Source: Costus lasius
Lineage: Eukaryota; Streptophyta; Magnoliopsida; Zingiberales; Costaceae
Length of the DNA: 64,000 nucleotides
Reading direction: 5' to 3'
Assembly: GCA_027563935.2 (NCBI GenBank)
Contig: CM050447.1
Span: 14,228,501-14,292,500, forward strand
Part shown: in pieces, positions 23,301 through 33,800 of the stretch
Numbering within the stretch: position 1 is the first letter of the stretch
How the letters are laid out: each line of letters opens with the position of its first letter
Program-made: the position numbers and the translations under genes
Notes under the pieces: generated by a model
What the model was told of the DNA's origin: nothing
What the model saw: only the letters and a program-made list of their open reading frames with translations
Databases searched by the model: none

Positions 23301-26300
23301 AAATTTTAAGTTCGATTCAGGTTAAACTAAATTTATTTTTAAAATTTTTTAATATTTATTTTTTAAAAAAGAATTAAAAATACTATAAATAATTAATTAA
23401 TAAAATTTTAGTTTAATTAATTGAATCGAAAATTTGGTTCTAAACTAAAAACTAAATCATTCTTCGCTGTAATTCATCCAACCTAATTACAACATGACAT
23501 TTAGCAGGAAAAAAAAAAGAAATGAAAATAAGAAAGAAGGAAGGAAATAATTAGATATTTTCTCTTTGTGTTTATTTAGAGGAAAAGAAAGTTAGAAAGA
23601 TTAATAAACACACCTTATTTTTTTATTTTTACATGACGATGATGAGAGGTGACAGTGAAAAGGCGATAACAGTGAAGAAGCGATGATGAGAGGTGACGGT
23701 GAAGAGGCGGCAATGACGATGACAACAATGACAATGATGACAACGGCAACAATGACGATGGCGATGGCGATGGCGATGGCGACGACGACAGTGATTGAAG
23801 AAGGTTGCAAGAGAAGCACAAAAGGAAAAACAGACATAAAAAAGAGAAGAATGAAAATAAATATTAAAAGAGCAAATCCAAAGTAAATATGGTTATTTTC
23901 TCTCTCACTTTTCTTCTATTTTTCCTCTTTTATTTTTTGTCCGTCCTACTAAACACGATTTTATAACTCTCCTTTTCACTTTCCATCTATTCCTTCCTTT
24001 CCTTTCACTAAACACGCTATTAGCTATACCAAAGCACACAACTTGTAAGAATTTATACTGATTTCAGCCAAAGATTCCATGTCTCATTATCACCATGAGA
24101 ATGCTTATGACACTTATGACAATCTATGTAGCATACTCATAGTAGGTTTGTCCAATATATTCTTCTCTAACATGTACATATATGTTTTACTTGCTATCTC
24201 ATGTCCTAACAACTTTTTGTCTAGTCATTGTATTATTGTTAGCCCAATTCATAACAATAATTGGCTAGAGATGTGTAATAATAATTGTATTATTTTAGGA
24301 ACATAATTATAATTTCTTATATTATGTAGATATCAAATAAATATAATAATAATATTTTTATTAAAGTATGAATGTAAACATGCTAAAACTATCATCAAAT
24401 AATTGATTTTTAGGACATACTAATATATATGGGATATCCCATGACACCTTCATGAGTTGCATAAGTACTAGTTAGGCCTTCCCTTTGAGTTTAGTTTATA
24501 TACTTCTTTTTTCTTGAGATACTAGCTATTATATTGCTTCCCTATTTTTAGAGGGTATCAAACCTCATAACACATTATCTAAAACATTAATGTTGCCAAT
24601 AATATGCTTAAATAATAAGAAATGTTAAATCAATACTCCATAATGTATGACTCCAGAGTTATAGTTTATATGATTGCACAACATTCCTCTTCTTGGTTTC
24701 ATTCTTTAGGATTTGGGCTCTACAATCTTTATGTAAGTTTAATTTAGAATCAGACCATCTTAAATATTATATGACAAATGCTTGCAGATCTTGGTACATC
24801 AATAATTCATCCTCCATTCATATTTATCCCTCCTCACAGGTTAGAAACTTAAGACTATGTTCTGTTCGATGAAATCCACAGTAGAAAAGATACATAACAT
24901 AGCCTAAAGGAGTCTTCAATCTTAGTTGTGGCATTTTTCCAGGTAGGCTGAGCTTCAGTAGGATTAGGCATGTTCAAGTTGGACTCTAGAATTTTTGGTA
25001 AGTTTGAATTATAGACAGAACTCAAACCTAAACTTTGAAAGGGTGCTCTAAATTGATGTGGCTTTATTGTGTTTGTTGTTAACCTGAACGTTCCAAACAT
25101 ATCACGGAGTCCAAATTTTAATATTGTCTATTTTTTTATGCTCTCTTACTGTTTTGATCTTGTTATGAAGTCAACTAAACTAGAGCACATTCTGATACAT
25201 TCTGTTCCAGAATGTGAGGGAAATTGGAAGGCATAGCAGAAAAAGTATAATTGAGTGTGCTTTATTAGAAATGTTGGTTGCTCAATTGTATGTTTGCAAG
25301 AAAGCAAGTCAACCTTTGTTGATATTCTCACTAGTAGGCATAGACATGGTTTTCCAAGTTCTAAATCTACATAAATTGTTGATTCCAATCTATCTGGAGA
25401 ATCTTTTCTGCCTGGAGCGTTGACCTTTGGGATTATCTTTCCTCATGACTGCAAGTGACATCTCATTTGTGTCACTTTTGTGTATTACTTGATGAGATTT
25501 CTTAGTTCATGAACTGGAGGAGTCATAGGCTTGATTGAAGTAATTGTGCTAAAAGTAAGTTTCTCCCGTTCTTGTTGGACCAGCTGCTGCATGTGTTGGG
25601 GGCAAGGAATGGTACTTCTTCAGTCTCCGAGATCGGAAATATGCAACTGGGCAGCGGACCAACCGGGCGACCATCTCAGGCTACTGGAAGGCGACCGGAA
25701 AGGACCGGCCGGTGGCGCGAAAAGGACTACTTGTGGGGATGAGGAAGACTTTGGTTTTCTACCAAGGGAGAGCCCCTAAAGGGAAGAAGACAGATTGGGT
25801 GATGCATGAGTTCCGCCTGGAAGGATTTGAAGCAATTTCCTCGATTCCAAAGTTGCAGTTCAAGGTATCTGCATTCAAATTCCGCAAAGTCGTCTCTTGC
25901 TGTTGTCAATTATTTGTTTTGTGCCTTTCAAGTGGATGTGTCAAGAATGAATCCCCTTCTCGTTCAAGCAGGAAGATTGGGTCCTCTGCAGGGTCTTCTA
26001 CAAGAGCAGAAGCATCTCCATCAAGCCAAGCATGGAGATGAGCCATGATGACTCAGGCTCACAACCTCAGCTTCCACACCTAATGGATCATCACCACATC
26101 ACCGTTGACCAAACTCCACTCAACTTGGAGGGGTTTGGGCAGGTGCCCTGCTTCTCCAGCTTAGCACAAAACTTGGCCCCACACCTGCTTTCCAATGAGA
26201 TCTCAGGGTTGAGCCAGATCAGTGGTGACAGAAATGTCTTGAAAACACTTTTTAGCCACCTCACCAAGGGGGAGGTGGAGCCAAATGTAGCCGGAGGGAG

Positions 26301-26352
26301 TTCGGTGGGTTATATGGCACACGGTGGTATGCCTTATTGGAGTTCCTTTTGA
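20375..26352 (+). CDS. NAC domain transcription factor, NAC1 (NAC21/22)-like
   Basis: Plant-specific transcription factor; the closest type, Arabidopsis NAC1, acts in auxin-linked root development. Exons: 20375-20561, 25584-25864, 25972-26352; 282 residues, all GT-AG. Subdomain A is [20 protein letters not shown] is [14 protein letters not shown] is [21 protein letters not shown] is [16 protein letters not shown] plus [20 protein letters not shown] and [12 protein letters not shown], and E is [13 protein letters not shown]. The DNA-contact stretch WKATGKDRP is intact. The intron positions are the two typical of NAC genes. The C-terminus contains [14 protein letters not shown] and ends [13 protein letters not shown], like NAC21/22 proteins. 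Intron 1 is 5,022 bp, unusually long, and includes a foreign-looking GC-rich island and a GAT/GCG triplet repeat. Confidence 0.93.
20562..25583 (+). other. 5.0-kb intron 1 of the NAC gene
   Basis: Donor GTAAGG at 20562, acceptor CCAG ending 25583. 22200-23200 is a GC-rich island with ORFs on both strands but no identifiable domain. 23230-23460 is very AT-rich. 23640-23800 is rich in GATGAC/GCGATG triplets. About 25200-25430 has a weak resemblance to a copia tail that I do not call. Confidence 0.75.
23690..23795 (+). repeat. Imperfect GATGAC/GCGATG trinucleotide-type repeat
   Basis: A run of ACAATGACGATGGCGATGGC-like units inside NAC intron 1. The reading frames across it code for Met/Thr/Ala or Ser/Pro repeats and are not genes. 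Confidence 0.7.
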
Positions 26353-26589
26353 GGTTTGGTGAGGCTTGTCTATTTGTTCAGTTTTGAGCAAGAAGCATAA
26401 GGCTGTTGGACAAAGGCCAAAGATGTAGGATTGTTCTTCAAATATCTAAGACATGCAATTGCTTTGTAGATGTATTGCTATAAAGTTTGGATATGGAATT
26501 TGTGCTCCCACGTACAAGTCAAATATGATAGATTATATTTGGCGAAGGATTTAAATGCTAGGTGGTATATTTAAAGAAAAAATTTCCTA

Positions 26590-26951
26590 GGCAGGGCTGC
26601 ACATGCAATGTTAAGCACTTTACCTATTTGGCTACCAAAATATTTTTTTTTTCGGAGATAAAAATATTCACCATAATTTACACGACGAGAACTATCCAAC
26701 TGTACCAATATTCATGAAAATAGATGCATCCACGATGAGATATTATGGATAAAACACTGTTACTATAGCAACCATGTATCCACAATACTTTAATCCACGA
26801 TATTTCATCGTGGATACATCTATTTTCATGGATATTAGTACTGTTGGATAGCTCTCGTCGTGTAGATTATTGTGGATATTTTTATCCATAAAAAAAAATT
26901 TAGTAGTCAAATGGGTAAAGTGCTTAACTTTGCCTGATGCAGGGGCTGCCC
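26590..26951. mobile_element. Fold-back MITE-like element next to the NAC 3' end
   Basis: 362-bp hairpin: the left arm (GGCAGGGCTGCACATGCAAT...GTTAAGCACTTTACC, then ACACGACGAGAACTATCCAA) is mirrored by the right arm as inverted copies over most of its length. The centre around 26745-26790 is the loop. Flanks are A/T runs (AAAATTT on both sides), which might be a target duplication but are too simple to be sure. It lies 237 bp after the NAC stop codon, within or just after the probable 3' UTR. Confidence 0.75.
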
Positions 26952-27503
26952 AAAATTTTTTTTCATATTTAAATACCGATTTATACCATTCAGTATGATT
27001 AGTATATATTAGTTTGAGTAGAGACTGATATACGTACCATAGGTTTCTTGGAGGGAGAAAAAAAAGAGATATAAAAAAAATTACCATAAGTTTATAATCC
27101 TCCTTCCTTCTTTTTTATTTTTCTCTTTTTCTTTTTCTTTATTTTTTTTTCTTTCTCTTTTTCTTTTTCCTTGCCGCCGTTCTTTTCTTCTTCTTCTACC
27201 TTCTTTGTACTTTCCCTTTTTCTTTTTTCCGATATGACACTAAATTAGAATAGGGACTTCGACCAGTATTTTAATCCTTTGTTACTATCATGGGTTCATG
27301 AACCCTACTATTTTTAAATCTAACAAAAGGCTCAAATAACTTATTACATTTAACAAATATTAACATAAAATGTACAATAAGACTTTGCATATGGTCTTAT
27401 AGTAAGTAATAAATAGAAGAACGGGTCAATGGAATGATGCGTGGTTAATTAGAAGTGGAGATCCTATGTCTATTTCATTCATTCAAATGAATGATTTCTC
27501 TTC
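26952..27503. other. Intergenic DNA with pyrimidine-rich tract
   Basis: 27095-27235 is a long T/C-rich (TTTTC/TTCTT) tract. Nothing else is recognised. Confidence 0.5.
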
Positions 27504-27745
27504 TCAAGGCCTACCAGCTTTCCACTTTCATTCACTGACGTTGGGTTTTCAACAACTACCGTCATGCTTGGGCCTTGAGAAGAAGGCTGCAGAAATCAAA
27601 AGAAAACAGATAAGCTAGAAATGCTATCAGAAATCAAATTGGTGAAGCAAAGAGAAATACGTGGTTGAACATACAACTGAAGTTGATGGTCGAGCAGGTG
27701 TAATCTCATTTGACCTTGGTGAAGCAGGGAATGAAACTCTCGCAT
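27504..27745 (-). pseudogene. Truncated duplicate of LSD1 exons 4-5
   Basis: About 215 bp here matches 30929-31145 of the LSD1-type gene nearly base for base, intron included. The exon 5 copy (27515-27586) again encodes a TVVVENP..VNESGKL peptide, and the exon 4 copy starts at 27675 and keeps [10 protein letters not shown]. Exon 4 carries a 12-bp difference, giving SPRSNEITPARP instead of SPETTPARP. The zinc-finger exons and the last exon ([12 protein letters not shown]) are absent, so this is a non-functional segmental duplicate, not a retrocopy. It lies 3.1 kb beyond the stop of the intact gene. Confidence 0.85.
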
Positions 27746-27749
27746 TGTC

Positions 27750-30700
27750 AATCAAGGGTAAACTTAACATCACGTTATAAAGTTTGTGTAATGGTATATA
27801 TAAGATAAACAATTGCAATACCATACTACAAGATATAGTTATATTCTTGTTTAGCCGATCTTAACTGTATTATAGTTGTATTGAACTATAGCATATGTAC
27901 TCATGGACAATTTACTTTTTTTAATAATAAATCAACTACAACCAGATTCTCTCACGGAAATCTCATGTCTACACTAGGGTAACCTGTGACTAGTAAGGAT
28001 CGCATTGTAAAAGCTGGCCCAGCACTTTATAATTCCTCACACCCCATGACCCACGTGCGTGAAGGGTTTGGCATAAATGCCGCTCATCAGACACGTTTAC
28101 AGATCTCTCAACAAGTGCATTAACGTATCAGAGACTCTCCGACCACTTTACACTCACAGAATATCCACAGCCTGTGCTCCTCTCTCTATACTATCGAGAT
28201 AAGGCACCGACGCAACCTCAATCAACCACAAGGGGATGGTGTTGAACATCTTCGAGGGTGTCGGCACACATGTTTAGGAATTTACAGTAAGCAACATGTA
28301 CGAACACTTTCGAGGGTGTCAGCATGTCTTAAGCAAGCACCTGAAAGCAAACACAACCCACACTACATATATGAGAGCAAATCACGCAAAGAATCATTCG
28401 GACGAAATGCTACACAAAGTCCGGATGGTGGGTAAAAACCCCTATCCATATTACATGATAAAACCATCCTACTACCACTACACGATAGATCCGAAGAAGA
28501 GTTTACCTTTGTAGCGTGCTATCACTCCATAAGCTGAGCCGAGCCCAATGAGATCCTCCCAAAGGTTGCATCAGCAAGTTAGGTTGGAGACGGAGGAAGA
28601 CGCGCAGACGAAACAAAGTAAGCTTCCCCTTTGCTCCTTCGCAGGTTCTCATCCCGAACAGGGGACTCACAATGCCGAAATAGGGTAAGCTTCCCCTTCC
28701 AGTTCCATCGCCAGCCGGCTACTAGGTTCATGCCAAAAAGTCAAGACCTGGTCGACGACGAACATGGGATCTTGTTGACGAGAAATATGACCCAATGGAA
28801 GCACTGCTCGTGTGGAATCGGAGGTTCAAGTTTCGACCTCACTCTCGCATCTGGCTACCGGCGCCGGAAGAGAAGGTCTCCTCTTTACCTCTGGGCACCG
28901 TAAGTTGATCTGAGATGAGTCGGCGGCCGGAGCTTGGTCGCCAACTGAGAAGAAAGAACTATGTTTTCAAATCTGAGAAAACTCGTCGCTAGACCTCTGC
29001 CCGAGCTCCGAATCGCTCAATAGGACAGCCTCCCCTCGACGAGGATGGAAACCCACCCTCGTCGCCACACAATCAGTGATCTTCGCCAGTGATTCTTCGA
29101 AGATCACCCTTCCACCAGGGCAGATTCAAAAATTCGCACGGGCTCGTCCAAGTCAGAATGACATGGAGTCCACGCCCCGTTCACCGCCGTCAACCTCGCT
29201 TCGCCTGCGGAACTATCCCGGCAGCCTTCCTTATTAGGCGCCCCCTGGATGGATCAACAGCGATGGCGAGCTTCTTTCGCAGCACGAAGAACAGGGAAGA
29301 AATCCCCCTTTCGGGTGAGAGATGGGTTGAACCGGCTGAACTAGTAGGTTTGTTGGTTCATGTTTGGGCCAATTAATCCATTGATAGGCTCCGTTTCGCC
29401 TTACAATCGACCCTCATCGTCATGCTTGCTCGCAAGCTCACTCGCGTGAGAGGGTTTGGAGTCCTCGGGTCGAGTCGGGTATCCATATCTACACGTGAAC
29501 TCACGCTCCATGGTTCGACTTGACCCTCATCCTTTAGACTTGTGTCAACCTCAGTGACACAATCGCACGCCTGAGTTATCCGATGCGTCTGATGACAAGT
29601 GTCTCGTCATCGATCAGTCTCGGTGTACTTTGGGATTTATGCTAGATCCCAGATGCATCATACTTACTATACTGTGTTATGCTGTCAAAACTATAAATTA
29701 TTTGGTAAACTACTTTTTAGTTATTATTAAAATTTAAAATAATAAATAATTTTTAAATTATTTAAAATAATATATTTTTTATTATTAAAATTTTAAATTA
29801 TTTGAGATAATAATATTTAAAATTTAATTAAAATTAATCAAATTACTTTTTTAAAACAACAATAATAAATATCAAATTATAGCTTTCTCCCCCTTCTATT
29901 TTTTACTATTTTTTTCTAGTTTTTTCCACTTCGGCTCTTTATTTTTGATTTATTTTTAACATCGTAAAAAAGATTGAATATCTTGAAAGAGATCTCACAT
30001 TGCTTTTTATTGAACCTTACTTGGGGGGATTTACTTGATAATCCATATCATGTTACATTATTTATAGAACAAATATTTTGGACATTGTACAACGAGGTTC
30101 AATATCTTGAAACAGAAAAACTGTGTAATAGAGGCAAAAAGGAAGACTATGATGAATGATATTATAGCATATTTAGATTGCATAATCTCACAAGACAGGT
30201 GAAATCAGTTCTTAGTAATATAGTAAGATGTCATTTGTAGTACGCACTACAGACCTAATAAAAAACTACAAGAATAATGTACACTGAGTCCTAACAAAAT
30301 AATTATTTGATTTAACTACAGATTCGTAAACACAAACAGAAATTAGTCCTCTGCCTCTACCCATCAGATCTGTTTCTGGCAATGCACAATCTACTCTTGA
30401 TCTACTTAAATTTCTGCTGAGAACACCATTACTAAATCCAGTATTAGATGTTCACGCTATAAATCTTCACAAAGCAGCTATTGTTTTACACCAAAACAGC
30501 TTTAAACGAATGATAGGATCCAGAATTTGATAACTTCACATGAAACTGAACTGTGAAGATAGCATATTTCCAGAATCACTAACATGGAATTATTATCTAC
30601 ATCATCAATTCATAATGAAATGTACATCTCGTATAGGCATCCAAAAAGAAACCAAACGCTGCGTAACATGTATAGGTTGCCAACAATTTTCGGTCTGATA

Positions 30701-30821
30701 GCACATTTACAAACAAAAAGAATGCAGATCTTCGGTATGATGTGAAGCTCCTGAAGGAGAGAGATTTGATGATCGTATATATTATTAAACATCAACCAAG
30801 ACGGTTTCAAGAGCTGCAATG
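27750..30821. other. Region between LSD1 fragment and LSD1 gene, with a GC-rich island
   Basis: 28000-29600 is GC-rich compared with its flanks, with ORFs on both strands but no domain I recognise. It could be part of an LTR retrotransposon or a captured sequence. 29690-29960 is very AT-rich (AATAAT runs). 30500-30821 is probably 3' UTR of the LSD1-type gene. Confidence 0.45.
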
Positions 30822-33800
30822 TCATTTTTTCCCTGCAACACCAACCACAACATTGCTCACCTGCACAGTATATTTTAAATTTTCAATGAGGTTTACTTTC
30901 AATTTCCTGAAGGAAGAGAAAAGGCACATCAAGGCCTACCAGCTTTCCACTTTCATTCACTGACATTGGGTTTTCAACAACTACCGTCATGCTTGGGCCT
31001 TGAGAAGAAGGCTGTAGAAATCAAAAGAAAACAGATAAGATAGAAATGCTATCAGAAATCAAATCGGTGAAGCAAAGAGAAATACGTGGTTGAACATACA
31101 ACTGAAGTTGATGGTCGAGCAGGTGTAGTCTCGGGTGAAACAGGGAGTGAAACTGTCGCAGCCACCTGTAACAATAAAATAAGGATCACAGAACTTGGTG
31201 AAATTAAGACCACAAGAAAAGAGATTAATTCAATTTATACCCCAACATTTGTAATGAAATGGCAAATTGCGCATTTGACAGATGGTGCTCCGTAAGGGTA
31301 CATCAGGGTTGTATGACACAGGCCACAGTTAACATGTGCGACTTGATTTGCTGCATTTCAACCATAGATAAAATTAAAGACAAAAATGAAGCTATGTTTT
31401 TTTTTCCTGTACTGTGCCAATTAAGTATGGGTAACTCTACAAAGCAAGATTAAAGTTCGGTTTGATGTTGGACCATGGTTGTTTCGTGTTGTGTCAGTCA
31501 TGCCAAATGTGTCAACAAATAATTAATTGTAATGCAGTTATTCATAATTTAAAATTAAGATTAATTAATTATTTTGGTAGTACAACTAATCCAATTTGTT
31601 GTATTTATATTATTTAATAAGACATTTATATCTAACCTAACTTGTTTTAACTAATGTGTGCAATTTATTGCGCAACTAATTGTATTGCGTAAGCTGATAA
31701 AAGGTACATAGATAGTGTAATTTATATGTCATTTAAATTTGTATATTTGTTTTAATTTTAGGTTTTACATTATTGTTTATTTTTACTAATTAATCTTTTA
31801 ACCTACAATTGATGAATAATAAATTAATTATATAGTATAACAGATACTTTATATAGTTTAATAACATACATATTTCTGAATTTTGGGTTTATTAATTATA
31901 TAATTATAGAGATCGCTAGCTTATATTATTTCCTATCCTCCTGTGAAATCTCTCTTCCTCTTCTCATCCCAACCCCAACCCCAACCCCTCTTCTCCATCT
32001 CCCTCACTTCTGTGTCGGTTTTCCTTTCCACTCGCTCCCGCTCCTATAGGCTACAACTCTTCAGCTCTAGCAATGTCAAGCTCTCTCGTAGTCTCATCTG
32101 CAGCTCCTTTTCACTCTCCCCATTGTGTTATCCTGATACGAACCCGTGCAAAGCACGCCCAAAAGAGAAATAACAAACACTAGACATACCCTAACTACAA
32201 CCTTAGGCCCTTATTTATACAACTTAACTACTAAGCGAACCGGGTATGACATCTCAACCCGAATCCGCTTTATTAAAAGACCACTACTACTAAGACAATG
32301 GGCCCGTAACAAATGCCCCCCTCTCAAACCAGCCTTGTCCTCAAGGCTGAAAAACTTCATTTTGCCCGGATCCCAAATCGCTCGGTAAATTGTTGAATCA
32401 GGAACACCGAACATTTTGGCCTTAAGCATATTGCCGGGATCTCAAATCACTCGATACATTGTTGAAGCAGGAACACCAAAGATGGTTGCCTCAAGCTTGA
32501 CAATCTCATACTTGTGCACAGGAAATACGCCAGCAAAATCATCAGCCTTCTCAATAAGTTCTTGAATACCAACTATTACCTCCTTTGGATCAGAAAGCAT
32601 CCCAACAATAGTAGTGTCTCTAGCATCTTGATTTTCAGTTCTTGAGGCTCTAGCAGCCATCAAAATTACAGTGTCCTGGACTACACCTTTTGCAAAAACC
32701 TCAACTAGGTTCTCGTCCACTGGTAGCTTAGTGCCAATTTTATCACTGCAAAGAACATCCATCTGATGAGAACCCCCTGTTACCACTCTTTGTTTAATGT
32801 CTGCAATGTTAGATTCTTCGGCTCTTGGTTCCTCAATAACGCCAATAGCTGGAATATCACCATCTATACCAACCATGTTTGAGTCAACCAATTGATCTTC
32901 AACCTCAATTATTGTATCTTCACTAATATCCACATGACTCTTGCCTGCACTGTCAACTATATTACCATTACCATTAACCAGCTCCGAGAAGATATCCTTT
33001 TCTTCCTCAATTGATACTTGAATGGTTTGACCCTTAGCCTCAGCTTCTTCAATGCCAACTACATCTTCATAGTAGCTTTCATCAAAGACCGGAGTTGTAT
33101 GAAAAGTACTAAAGCTATTTATCATCTCCAGCTTCAACCGTTCCCAAGAGAGATTGGGAATCTGTCGTCTCAACCTTCGAACCCAATCATATGCTGGTCC
33201 CACCATACGAACAAATGTCAGAGGAAACTTTAAATCATCTTGCGTACCTCTATTGGTGAAGAAATATTCAGCTTGTGCAATCCAATCTTCTGGAGCAGTG
33301 CCATCAAATCCGTGTAAGTCCACATAAATGCGAAGTGGTGGTCTATCTTTCATGGTACTTTGACTCCGTAAAGTAGTCTTCAGGACCTCGCTCTCATCCA
33401 CAATTACATCCCTACATTCTCGCCCTTGCGTCGCTCTAACCATCTCTCTCAACATTAATTTCATCTCATCTAAAGCATGATCTATCTCACTACTCTTCAT
33501 TCTCGTTCAAGAATTTTTTTGTTTTTGGCGCTACAGTAACTTGCTACAGTACTGTAACAGTACCGAAATTTTTTCTCTAATCCTAACCCTAGCTACAGTG
33601 CTGGCCCTCTTACGCGCGCCACACGCGCCTGCTTCGCCGGTTTGCTACGCCGGCTGAGGTTTCCGGCCGGCTAGGGTTCCGGCCACGGGGGGTGGAGGAA
33701 GGATGATGTCGCTGGAGCAGGCGGTGGCAGGTCGGAAGAGAACGACGTTGAACCTGGAGATGGGGAGGAACAGGGGATGGAGGATGGGGCGTCACCGGAA

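Noticed and set aside
23601..23886. ORFs rich in Ser/Pro or Met/Thr/Ala
   Set aside because: Produced by the triplet-type repeat inside NAC intron 1.
25200..25440. Possible Ty1/copia RNase H tail ([20 protein letters not shown])
   Set aside because: Resemblance limited to a few residues, an in-frame stop, and no other copia motif such as the DCHFVRE-type block.
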